This document shows positions 1-8,091 of a DNA stretch of 12,406 nt, in pieces; position 1 is the first letter of the stretch; the number at the start of each line of letters is the position of its first letter. This DNA comes from Ophiosphaerella korrae (taxonomy: Eukaryota; Ascomycota; Dothideomycetes; Pleosporales; Phaeosphaeriaceae): NCBI GenBank assembly GCA_028456385.1, contig JALNQF010000859.1:1-12406 (forward strand), written 5' to 3'. The notes below the pieces were generated by a model that was not told the DNA's origin, did not search any database, and worked only from the letters and a program-made list of their open reading frames with translations. The translations under genes were made by a program, and so were the position numbers.

Positions 1-1062
1 TTATTAGTACTTATAAAAGTAGCTTATCTAGTATACTACTTTATTTACTCTACTTAGGTTTATATAATAATAAGTAAGTACTTTAGTTTTTAGTACTATT
101 ATCTAGCTTATTATTTTAAAGTCTTTAGCTTAATTATATTAGTACTAGCTATTTCTAGTATATATACTACTAATAAACTCTAACTATATTATTTAAAGCT
201 ATATAAAATATAGCTAATTTATAAAAGATAGTATCTACTTTATTTTGAGCTATAAAAGCTATAGCTACTTAAAAAAAAGTAGTTTAATTTAAACTTTTAT
301 TTATTAACTACTCTAAAGTACTTACTTTTCTAGTTAATTATAATTTTTAAAAGCTTTTAGATACTTAACTATATTAATTACTTTTATAATTAATATTAGT
401 ACTTATATACTAAAATTATTTAAGTTTAAGTACTTACTTTAAAGTTTAAAAGCTACTAAGCTTAAGTTACTTTATATAGATTCTATATAGTTTACTAGCT
501 AAGCTTACTACTTATATAAAATTTTCTTTTTATTCTACTAAAATAACTAACTAGCTAGCTTAGCTTTTAGTATTATATAAAGCTCTACTCTCTAGATTTT
601 ATTTTAAGTACTTACTTTACTACTTACTTTTTAGGATTTAAGCTAATTTATAGAGCTAGTTATATATATTATTTTAAGTTTCTTTTATATTATATACTAT
701 ATCTTTATATAATATATTAATAAGTTTTTAGATTTTTAGCTTAAAAAGCTTTTAATAAGCTTTACTCTTTTTATTATAAAAATACTACTTCTTAAATATT
801 ATATTATATATTATAATTATTTAATTTAATTCTAAAACTTATATTTTAAATATATTAAATTCTCTATATCTTACTAGATATTTAATATAGCTCTAAGAGC
901 TTATTTTAAAGCTTTTTTTATTATACTTAACTACTTACTCTTTATAAAGTAGATATATAAAGTTACTATAAGTATATACTTTACTCTAATTTAGTTAAAA
1001 GTTTACTATAGTAGCTTTTACTTACTTAAGCTAATAGTATTTAAAGTACTATCTAAACTAGC
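1..1062. other. RIP-saturated AT-rich flank, no recognisable gene
   Basis: This stretch is built almost wholly of A, T, CT and AG steps. By eye it holds one TG (in TTTTGAGC near 245) and no CA or CG. That is the signature of exhaustive C-to-T change at CpA on both strands. The plus strand has occasional open runs of 30-40 codons near the left edge, but none resembles a family I know, and TGA can hardly occur here because TG is gone. It is probably an old transposon mutated past recognition. The last five bases are the target duplication of the retrotransposon that follows. Confidence 0.75.
1058..1062. repeat. Target-site duplication, left copy (CTAGC)
   Basis: CTAGC directly precedes the left LTR's TGTTA and recurs directly after the right LTR's TAACA at 8087-8091. 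Five base pairs is the usual duplication length for Ty3/Gypsy integration. The two copies are identical. Confidence 0.9.
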
Positions 1063-1504
1063 TGTTATAGGTGTTACTAGAGTCGACTACCTAATACCTA
1101 ATTAAAGGTTAGTAGATTAAGAGATAATAATAAAAGTTTGTATTAGGATCTATAATAACTATAAACAATAGAAGATATTTTACAACTATCTTATATTAGC
1201 GTTCTATAGTTAAAGGATTAAATTACTAATACTATCTTAATAATACGTATTACTACTAACTATATACTTATACTTCTTAGCTAGCTTCGTACTTTGTATT
1301 TACTAAGATTACAAATTATAAATTTATTACGTATATAAATTTGTACTTTATATTTACTAAAATTATAAATTACAAATTTATTACGTATCCTTATTATAGT
1401 TAGCTTCTTAGTTAAGTTTATTGCCTTACAAGTTGTATATATTATTATTATCTATAGTAGGGCTAATTAGTTTAAATTAGCTTTCTCTTGTTACTACTAT
1501 AATA
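1063..1504 (-). repeat. Left LTR (3' LTR of the minus-strand element)
   Basis: It begins TGTTATAGGTG and ends ATAATA. The right copy ends ATAACA, so the terminal C has become T here and the TGTTA...TAACA inverted ends are broken on this side. It aligns end to end with 7645-8086 at a constant offset of 6582, with no gap. By hand I count about 40 differences, all transitions. At roughly four fifths of them this copy carries the A or T, so it is the more heavily RIPed LTR. Confidence 0.95.
1289..1386. repeat. Direct duplication inside the left LTR, period 54 bp
   Basis: Two roughly 44-bp copies (1289-1332 and 1343-1386) share the frame GTACTTT.TATTTACTAA...AAATTTATTACGT. They correspond to the cleaner pair at 7871-7914 and 7925-7968 in the right LTR. 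Here the central TCGCGA of each copy has become TTACAA or TTATAA by transitions, so the repeat has diverged by RIP. Confidence 0.8.
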
Positions 1505-1520
1505 CTATTCCTCTCTCTAG
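1505..1520 (-). other. Polypurine tract (plus-strand primer site) next to the 3' LTR
   Basis: On the minus strand this reads CTAGAGAGAGGAATAG and runs straight into the LTR end. Purine tracts in this position prime plus-strand DNA synthesis in LTR retroelements. Its place at the left LTR independently supports minus-strand orientation. The two T residues near its ends may be original or RIP products. Confidence 0.75.
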
Positions 1521-1849
1521 GTAGGTTCTTATTTCTCTACCTTAGGCCTAAGGTTATTAGTCTAGTTTCTTTATTTATCTCTAGTTCTTTATTATTCTCT
1601 ATATCTTTACGTTCTAATCGCAATAAACTTTTTCTTATTACTTGTATTACTCGTAATAAGGTTAAAATATTTCCTTACTCCTATTATACTTAGCTAAAAC
1701 TTACGTACCTTATATCTTTAAAGGATAGTAAATACTATAACAAGTGTATTCTAGCTAATATTTAAAATAAGTATACGCTATCTAGCGTTTCTCTTATAGA
1801 GTATAAGTGTTTAATTTCTATATAGTCTCTTCTTACTAAGTTGTATAAG

Positions 1850-1889
1850 GTAAGCTATTAACTAGGCTTAAGAGATACTATTATTATAG
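1850..1889 (+). other. Intron-like segment in the antisense ORF
   Basis: The segment begins GTAAGC and ends TATTATAG, with ATTAAC at 1857-1862, which could be a RIPed ACTAAC or GCTAAC branch site. Removing these 40 nt joins the upstream open frame (codon AAG ending at 1849) in phase to the downstream open frame (codon CTT starting at 1890). At 40 nt it is shorter than most fungal introns, so an old 1-nt indel is the alternative. Confidence 0.35.
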
Positions 1890-2169
1890 CTTGTAGTAGC
1901 TAAGGCTAAGTATAAGCTAACTCTTTATAAGCTAGTAGATCTTTATTCTTATATTAAGCGTCTTTATAAGATAAAGGCTTATAATAACGCTAAATTATCT
2001 AAATAGTCTCGTGCCTTAGAAGCTAAGATAGACTTTAAAGATGTAGTTTAGGCTACTCTAGCTCTTATTATATTAGATATTCCTAACGCCTCTCTATCTA
2101 GTAGTAGTATTATTAGTTTTCTTAATTTGCTACAAGGCGCTCTAGAAGGTTTTAATTTTAGAAGTCTTT

Positions 2170-2316
2170 TAGTTTCTTAGGGTAGTTAAGGTTATCTTCT
2201 AGTTCCTATATTTCTTCTTATAGTTGTCCTTTCTCGTCTATACCTATCTATTTTACTAGGTAGTAGTTCTTACTATTATAGAACTAGCGTGCTAGGATTT
2301 TCTTAACTTCCTATTC
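2170..2316 (-). other. Chromodomain at the C-terminus of integrase
   Basis: After the integrase module the pol frame reads E-(W)-EVKKIL at 2314-2291, then a basic stretch, NYYLVK-(W)-IG, and an acidic WExE..-like segment ending in NYPKKLKDF. In each case the expected Trp is TAG, the RIP product of TGG. This is the aromatic and acidic layout of a chromodomain, about 50 residues, at the place where chromoviruses carry it. In that family it is known or proposed to bind methylated histone H3 and direct integration to silent chromatin. That fits the surroundings of this copy. The aromatic cage cannot be judged because Trp codons are now stops. Confidence 0.8.
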
Positions 2317-2459
2317 TTCTTATTCTCTATATATATCTACTTTGTACACTAGTAGTTCTACGTTTTATAGTACTATCTTAAGTAGCGCTACGTAGAAAGT
2401 TAGGTATATCCTTATCTTATTTAGTAACTTTAATTTAAATATAACTAGTAAGATTTTCT

Positions 2460-3420
2460 TCTTAATTTTATATAGTCCTATCTTAACGTAGTCTAGTTTT
2501 AAACTAGGCTATTTACTTTTAATATTCTTCTATACTAACTATACTTTTTCTCTTTCTCTAAATTAAAGTTCTCTTTTATATTTCTTATTGTAGTACTTTA
2601 CTATCTAATTATATAGGAATTCTACGTCCTATCTTAGTTAGTTATATATATTTTTAAGTCTATTAGCAAAGTTTTCTCTTCTTAGAGACTAAAATATCTA
2701 GTTTCTTAGTGTCTAGTATATATTAGGTTTAAATCTATAGTTCGCGAAGAAAAGTAATACTCCTATTACTATATTCTTTGCGCTGTTATATGCTAACTAT
2801 ACTATAGGTAGTAGCTATACCTAGTTATTTTAGTTGTAGTTAAGGTAGTATCTTAGATATTGTTCTACTATCTAATTTATTTGTTCTAATTATCTATCTA
2901 TCTACAAGTAATATACTATAGATATTGTGTACTTAATTCCTAATTGCGCTATTATTATTTCCTATAGTTTTAATATAAATCTTATATCTCTATCTATAAT
3001 AATTTTGTCTAGTAGTCTATATTAACTAATTATAGTTCCTAGAACCTAGTATATAGTAACTTCTATCTTACTTCTCTCTTTATATAGTCTAAAGTATATA
3101 TACTTTATAAATTTATCTACTATTATTAGGATTTTATTATATTTAACTCCTAATATTAGGTTCTTAGACTTTAGTAACTTTGTAATAAAGTCTATTGTAA
3201 TAACTCCCTATAGTTATCTTAGTACTTCTACTAGTTATAATATTCTATATAGTACGTGTCTATTATACTTATTCTTTTAATATTCTATATAGTCTTGTAG
3301 TACCTCTATTACTAGTTGTCTTACTTTTAGGATATAGTAATCTTATAGTATCTTATCTAGAGTCTTATTAATCCCTTAGTGTCTATATACTAGTAGTTTA
3401 TAAAACTATTGTACAAATTC
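2460..3420 (-). other. Integrase domain (H2C2 finger, DD35E core, GPY/F module)
   Basis: The N-terminal zinc finger lies at about 3405-3280. The second His is intact (CAC, 3379-3381) before (Q)GINKT, the first His is Tyr, and both Cys of the CxxC (near 3281-3298) are Tyr. The catalytic core keeps all three acidic codons: Asp at 3190-3192 (in IDFITK), Asp at 2992-2994 (in DRD) and Glu at 2884-2886. The second and third are separated by exactly 35 codons, the canonical DD35E spacing. A GPY/F module near 2473-2484 reads GLYK, where GPYK is expected (a Pro-to-Leu transition), with the following xVHPxFHVSLL-type segment recognisable as IYLTFYVALL. Several TAG/TAA codons interrupt the domain. Confidence 0.92.
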
Positions 3421-3654
3421 TCTTTAGATTTTCTTTAGGATATACATTCTTCTATATACTTGTGCGAGTCCTTTGTAGATTTCTAGTTTTTCTATTTCTT
3501 TAGATACTTCTTGTGTTATTTTCTAAATTTATTTGTTTAGCTCGCTACTCTTTCTTTTAAGTATTGTAGCTATTTTAGGTATATTTAGGACTAAATATCT
3601 TTCTTTATTTTTAACTAAGACTATACTAGTAGCGCTTACTTCTTCTTATAAGTT

Positions 3655-4060
3655 TAGTCTTCTACTAAGGGCGTCTATAAACTAATTGTCTTTCTCTTTT
3701 ATATATATAATTTCTATATTAAATATTAATAAGAATTCCTACTATCTTATATAGCGTTATAATAGTTCCTTGTTTATTATAAATCCTATAAGATTCTTAT
3801 AATCTATATAGACTTTTGTCTAGTACTTTACTCCTTATAAGTATACTCTCTATTACTTAAATACTTTATAGATTACTAGTATCTCTTTATTATAAATTAG
3901 GTAGTTAAGTTCTACTATCTTTATTTTCTTAGAGAAGTATTTAACTAAGTATTCTTTTTTAGTCTCTAGGTCTTCTTGTATTAGTACTATGCTATAGACT
4001 AAATTAGATACGTCTATTTTTACTATTACTAGTAGGTCTAGGTTATATATTCTAATAACT
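3655..4060 (-). other. RNase H domain of Pol
   Basis: The pattern xxxDASDxAIGAVLxQ appears as KIDVSNLVYSIVLIQ, with the catalytic Asp intact at 4012-4014. It is followed by KYFSKK and ELNY with Glu at 3910-3912, then NKE where DKE is typical. The C-terminal DNxxxDALSRR signature at about 3655-3700 is present apart from one stop. This domain degrades the RNA strand of the RNA-DNA hybrid during reverse transcription. Two adjacent stops near 3855 correspond to a Gln/Trp pair in relatives. Confidence 0.9.
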
Positions 4061-4289
4061 AGGTTTTCTATAAACTTCTTTTTAATCTTATTAAATACTT
4101 TATTATATTCCTTTATCTATTTAAATAGCGTGTCTTTTTTTATAAGTCTTGTTATTAGTTCTATATCTTTAGACTATCTTACTATTAACTTTCTATAAAA
4201 GTTAGCTAGCCTATAAAATTATTATACTTCCTTTAGGTTTTTTAGTGTTAGCTATTTGTTAATTAATCTAATCTTTTCTAGGTTAATCT

Positions 4290-4860
4290 TGATTTTTCCT
4301 AGTTTAATAATAAATCTAAGGAAATCTATTTCTTTTATATAGAATTTGTATTTTCTTATTTTAAGAAATAGTTTATTTTCTACTAATTTCTTTAGTACTT
4401 TGTATACGTGTTGTATGTATTCTTTCTCTATTTCTAAGAATATAAAGATATTGTCTAAGTATACAAATATAAATATATCTAAGTACTCTCTTAGTACTAT
4501 ATTAATCCTTTTTTAGAATACTACTAGTGTATTTATTAAGCTAAATAGTATAACTAAGTATTTATATAGTCTATACTATGTTCTAAACGCTATTTTCTAT
4601 TTATTACCTTCTTTAATTCTAATCTAATAGTAGGCGTTTTAGATATCTAGCTTTGTAAAGATCTTTACTTTTTATAGTCTATCTTGTATTCTATCTATTT
4701 GTAGTAGTAGGTATTAGTTCTTGTTTATAATTATGTTAGTTTTTCTAAAATCTACGTAGGGTCTTTTATTGTTTATTCCTTTTTTATCTATAAATATAAG
4801 TCTATATACTACTAAGAATTTAGATTCTCTTATCTATCCTTTTTTTATTACAGTCTAAAT
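4290..4860 (-). other. Reverse transcriptase domain of Pol
   Basis: Recognisable blocks in order are KRPYVDFRK (block 1), FTKLDI with the first catalytic Asp at 4645-4647, the region equivalent to FRTRYG and MPFGLTNAP (now partly hydrophobic replacements), and YLDN at 4450-4461 in place of YLDD. The second Asp of the active site is therefore changed to Asn by one G-to-A transition, which alone would abolish polymerisation. After it come a lysine-rich EHVxxVLxxL-like helix and the FLGFII-like block, read as FLRFII. The length matches an ordinary Ty3/Gypsy RT. Confidence 0.94.
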
Positions 4861-5355
4861 AAACGCTTATTTAATCTTAGATTCTTTTTCTATTTTTTAG
4901 TAGACTAAGCTCTATCCTAAGTTTCTTCTTTCTTCTAGTTCTATCGCTAAGTCCTATAGTTAATATTCTAGAAGGTAGTCTTCTAGCTCTATAAGCTATT
5001 CTTCCTATTTCTTATATTTTTCTAGGAATTCTCCTTTGTAAGTACTTATATTAGCTTTTAGCGTATTAGTTTTACTATAACTAATTTTCCCTATTCTCTA
5101 ATTAATGTATAGGTTAGTTATCTATAACTATAGTATTCCTAATATTATATCTTATTTGTTATTAATTGTTGTTATATCTATAACTATATTTTTAATTGTT
5201 ATTTCTTCTAATTTAAGTATAGAGAGAACTGTCTTGAACCTAATAGGTTCTTAGAATAGTTTTCCTTTAATTGTACTTAGTTATTAAGAGTATTTCTTTG
5301 TTATATACTTTATTCCTTGTATTTTTACAAACTTCTTTAATATAAAGTTCTTTAT

Positions 5356-5367
5356 AGCTCTACTATT
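5356..5367 (-). other. Mutated aspartic protease active site
   Basis: In the pol frame the sequence LIINSRAIKNFI stands where retroelement proteases have LIDSGAxxNFI. The catalytic Asp is Asn (AAT) and the Gly is Arg (AGA), each one G-to-A transition from the expected codon. The protease that would cut Gag-Pol is dead. The domain extends roughly from 5430 down to 5150. Confidence 0.88.
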
Positions 5368-6563
5368 AATTATTAGTTATACTTTCTTTCCTTAGTATAT
5401 ACCTATTTTTATAATATACAGGCCTCTTATACCTTTTAACTATTCTTGTTTAGGCTCTTTTATAAACTATCTATCTTTTTAGGGCTATAGCCCTACTTTA
5501 AACTTATATTCTTTGTATTTTAGATATTTGTTGTATATATATTTGTACTATAGTCCTCCTTAGACGTATTTCTTAGATAGTTTTAGGCTAGGTCTTACTA
5601 CTACGTATTTATCTTCTAGGATTATCTCCTATCCTTAGATATCTTCTACTATAATTACTCTTATATAGTTGTAGCCTTTTCTTCTTATAAGCTATATACT
5701 ATTATTTACTTTAGGGTTTCTATATATAATATAATTTTTTTCTAGGTATAATATCTATAATACTTTAAAATATACTAGATATCTTAGATCTATTATTTTG
5801 TCGTCCCCTTCTTAGTACTTATCTTTTCTAGGTATATCTATTATTAAGATATAGTATACTACTAGTACTCTTAGTATATAAGCTTTGTTAATCTATTATA
5901 TTTTTCTTATAAGGTACTACTACTCTTTTTCTATAGGTATTTTTCTACTATAACTATATATTACTTTATCTATTCTTAAAATAGTGTAAACTTTATTTCT
6001 TTAGGATTACGTTCTTTCTAGTCTTTATACACTTCTTCTATACTTATAACTAGTAAGTATTTCTAAACAAACTTCTATTTTTTGTTACGTTCCTCTATAT
6101 CTATTATTATATAGCTATTATAGCTATATATTATTAGCTAGGTATACTCTATACCTTTTATACTAACTTATTTCTTACTTTCTTATAGTCCTTTAGAAGA
6201 AGCTATAGTAGTCTCTTTATCTAGTGCTAGTCCTTTAGCCTAGATTAATAGTACTAGGGGTTCTTCCCTTTCTAAGTCTTCTATTAGTAAGTCTATTACT
6301 TAGGCTATTTCTTCTAGCTAAGCTTTTATTCTTTCTTTTATTACTACTACTCTATATCTCTATTATAGGAAGTATCTTACTCCTTACTTACTAGAAAAGT
6401 ATATATAGTAGTTATCTTTATAACAAAAGGTCTAATAGATTATTATATATTATATTTCTTTGCTCCTAGCTACTTTCTCTTAAGGTTTAGCCTGTGCTTA
6501 TAGTGCTTCCTTCTTCTTCTTAGTTATTTTTAACTAAGTTTCTTTCTTTAGGTCCTTACTCTT

Positions 6564-6605
6564 GTAGTCTTTTATAAAGTATCCTAGTTTCCTGTATTTA
6601 TAATA
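6564..6605 (-). other. Gag zinc knuckle 2, Cys/His replaced by Tyr
   Basis: The frame reads YYKYRKLGYFIKDY, which fits CX2CX4HX4C exactly if the Tyr codons at 6603, 6594, 6579 and 6564 are former TGT/TGC or CAT/CAC. Each needs one transition (G-to-A or C-to-T). All four zinc ligands are lost. Confidence 0.88.
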
Positions 6606-6632
6606 TACTATATCCTATTTCTTCTTTAACTA

Positions 6633-6674
6633 GTAGTCTTTTGTGTAGTAGCCTTTTTTACTATAGTTAAAGTA
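6633..6674 (-). other. Gag zinc knuckle 1, Cys/His replaced by Tyr
   Basis: The frame reads YFNYSKKGYYTKDY, again an exact CX2CX4HX4C lattice with Tyr at all four ligand positions and Ser for the usual Gly. It lies about 9 codons upstream of the second knuckle. Tandem CCHC knuckles bind the element's RNA during packaging in related retroelements. Confidence 0.88.
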
Positions 6675-7644
6675 CGTAAAGTCTTTACTCTTCTTCTTCT
6701 TCTTATCTTTATTAGCGTTAAAGATTATAGGGTCTCCTTTGTCTTAGTTCTAGACGTAACTCCTATATTTGTTTTTCTTCTATTCTTAAAGATTATTATT
6801 AATTTATATTACCTACTATTTTAGGGCTTCTAGTGTCTATAGTTTCTCTATATAGATTATTTTGTATTATATTTTTAAATTTAGTCTTTGTTTAAATTGT
6901 AATATTAAGGCTAATTCGTTCTATTCTGTATTTTAGGATAGTTGCTTAAATTGTAATACGTACTTAGGAATACTCTAGTTTTGTATAAGCTTTTCTAGCT
7001 ATTCTTTAGCTTGTCGTATAACGTCTATATTTCTAAATACTACTCTTATTTGTTTAGTAAAGTATTTGTAACTTCTAAAGATAGCTCTTATTTTATCCTT
7101 CTAGGTTATTAGTAAGTATATTATATAGTCTATCTAGTATAGTTTATACTATCTTATTACGTCTTTCTTAAGGTATAACCTAATATATATTACCTTCTTT
7201 TCTTCTATATCGAAGTGTAGTGCTTGTATATCTATCTAGAGTTAAGCTAAAGTAATAAAGGGTCTTAGTTTCTCTCTTATCCTATTAAACTTCTTAAGGA
7301 CAAGTATCTTAGGCAGTTTCTTTATAGTACTTATTGCTAGGCGTTATATAATTAGCTCTATTTAATTCTACTCTTCAATAATAGCTTTAATCTATACCTT
7401 ATTCTATTTTATATAATCCTATAGTTCTTTATTTTACGTTTCTAAAGCGTCGATTACTATCTTTATATCTTCTTTATCTAAGATTAGATTGTTAATTTAG
7501 TCTTTAATTGTTTCCTATATAGTGCTATTAGACTTATAACTACTCCTAGGGGCTTTACTTATTTTAGTTAAACTTTCTACTATCGTATTAGCTAGACTAT
7601 ACGTTACTTACGCTTTGCTTCTCGTAATAACTAAATTAGTAAGG

Positions 7645-8086
7645 TGTTATAGGTGTTACTAGGGTCGACTACCTAATACCTAATTAGAGGTTAGTAGATT
7701 AAGAGATAATAACAAAAGTTTATATTAAGATCTATAATAACTATAAATAATAGAAGATGTTTTGCAACTATCTTGTATTAGTGTTCTATAGTTAAAGGAT
7801 TAAATTACTAATACTATCTTAATAATACGTATTGCTACTAACTATATACCTATACTTCTTAGCTAGCTTCGTACTTTATATTTACTAAGATCGCGAATTA
7901 CAAATTTATTACGTATACGAATTTGTGCTTCGTATTTACTAAGATCGCGAATTACAAATTTATTACGTGTCCCTATTATAGTTAGCTTCCTAGTTAAGTT
8001 CGTTACCCTACAAGTCGTATATGTTATTATTATCTATAGTAGAGCTAATTAGTTTAAATTAGCTTTCCCTTATTACTACTATAACA
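7645..8086 (-). repeat. Right LTR (5' LTR of the minus-strand element)
   Basis: It begins TGTTATAGGTG and ends ACTATAACA, so the perfect 5-bp inverted ends TGTTA/TAACA survive here. It is the same length as the left LTR and retains more CG and CA, including two intact TCGCGA sites. In the element's orientation this LTR would supply the promoter. I cannot place the TATA box, R boundary or polyadenylation signal with confidence in such AT-rich sequence. Confidence 0.95.
7871..7968. repeat. 54-bp-period direct duplication with TCGCGA in the right LTR
   Basis: Copies at 7871-7914 and 7925-7968 match closely over 44 bp. A 36-bp part, from TATTTACTAAG to TTATTACGT (7879-7914 and 7933-7968), is identical. 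Each contains the palindrome TCGCGA (7891-7896 and 7945-7950). Repeats of this kind in LTRs often lie in the U3 control region, but a regulatory role is inference. Confidence 0.85.
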
Positions 8087-8091
8087 CTAGC
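8087..8091. repeat. Target-site duplication, right copy (CTAGC)
   Basis: It is identical to 1058-1062 and sits immediately outside the right LTR's terminal TAACA, confirming one integration event with no later rearrangement of the ends. Confidence 0.9.

Larger units (their letters stand above)
1481..2180 (+). pseudogene. Antisense ORF remnant between the chromodomain and the 3' LTR, unknown function
   Basis: Read on the plus strand, opposite to gag-pol, this stretch behaves like a RIP-damaged gene. Frame 1 is open from 1481 to 1849 except for TAG at 1691, TAA at 1763 and TAG at 1823. Frame 2 is open from 1890 to 2180 except for TAG at 2004 and 2049, ending in TAG at 2178-2180. The internal stops are codons that CAA, CAG or TGG become under RIP. 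The first part has Cys codons near 1640, 1745 and 1808 with TAT/TAC codons at 1733, 1736, 1772 and 1802 that could be former Cys, giving a loose CxxC-like layout. The second part is rich in Lys, Leu and Ala with a heptad-like look, then a Ser-rich tail. The start is unknown; the frame is open back into the LTR. The minus-strand pol frame over the same bases is full of stops that do not fall at expected Gln, Trp or Arg codons. I recognise no named family. It converges on the pol 3' end, overlapping by a few codons. Confidence 0.5.
2158..5990 (-). pseudogene. Pol polyprotein pseudogene (PR-RT-RH-IN-chromodomain)
   Basis: One continuous minus-strand frame carries, in order, protease (about 5360), RT (about 4860-4290), RNase H (about 4060-3655), integrase (about 3420-2460) and chromodomain (about 2316-2170). 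Key codons at 5365, 4645, 4453, 4012, 3190, 2992, 2884 and 2311 are all in the same phase, so there is no net indel across the whole gene. It is broken by dozens of TAA/TAG codons, nearly all where Gln, Trp or Arg belongs. The 5' limit is uncertain: the frame looks codon-like up to roughly 5990, where it overlaps the end of the Gag frame. The likely stop is TAA at 2158-2160, but the true one could lie slightly downstream because a TAA there may be a mutated CAA. The enzymes would have processed the polyprotein, copied the RNA and integrated the cDNA. Confidence 0.93.
5920..7583 (-). pseudogene. Gag polyprotein pseudogene
   Basis: This is the capsid and nucleocapsid polyprotein. The frame is free of indels from the capsid core to the zinc knuckles. 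The Retrotrans_gag-type core (about 7320-6820) shows LPK.L..KKFN, LRPF, Y.RLYLKKD, and later a Y(V)xQFKQL..NTE(W)NExAL..QFKQ(G)L block. A lysine-rich linker at about 6690-6710 leads into two CCHC knuckles. The start is uncertain: ATA at 7581-7583, in frame before VESLTK, could be a RIPed ATG, but sequence further upstream is also readable. The C-terminus is vague, with codon-like text continuing to about 5920 and overlapping the upstream end of the pol frame in the -1 phase. Numerous TAA/TAG codons replace Gln, Trp or Arg. Confidence 0.88.
1063..8086 (-). mobile_element. Ty3/Gypsy LTR retrotransposon (chromovirus), full-length but RIP-inactivated
   Basis: This 7024-bp element is bounded by two 442-bp direct repeats and a 5-bp target duplication. 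Orientation is minus: Gag lies next to the right LTR, then Pol runs leftward, and a purine-rich tract abuts the left LTR. The domain order Gag, protease, RT, RNase H, integrase, chromodomain is that of fungal chromoviruses, whose chromodomain is thought to steer insertion to heterochromatin. All coding parts carry many TAA/TAG codons where Gln, Trp or Arg codons are expected, and missense changes that are almost all C-to-T or G-to-A. Structural integrity is complete, so inactivation came from point mutation rather than truncation. It cannot make its own proteins, but an intact relative could in principle have mobilised it before RIP. Confidence 0.96.

Noticed and set aside
1..1062. Open runs of 30-40 codons on the plus strand near the left edge
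   Set aside because: The text resembles no family, and the absence of TGA and biased composition can produce such runs by chance.
1505..2157. Extension of Pol beyond the chromodomain to the LTR
   Set aside because: The minus-strand pol frame there is dense with stops and lacks family resemblance, unlike the indel-free, readable frame upstream.
2158..7583. Short ORFs on the plus strand within gag-pol
   Set aside because: They are shadows of the minus-strand frames. Only the 1481-2180 stretch lacks a minus-strand explanation.
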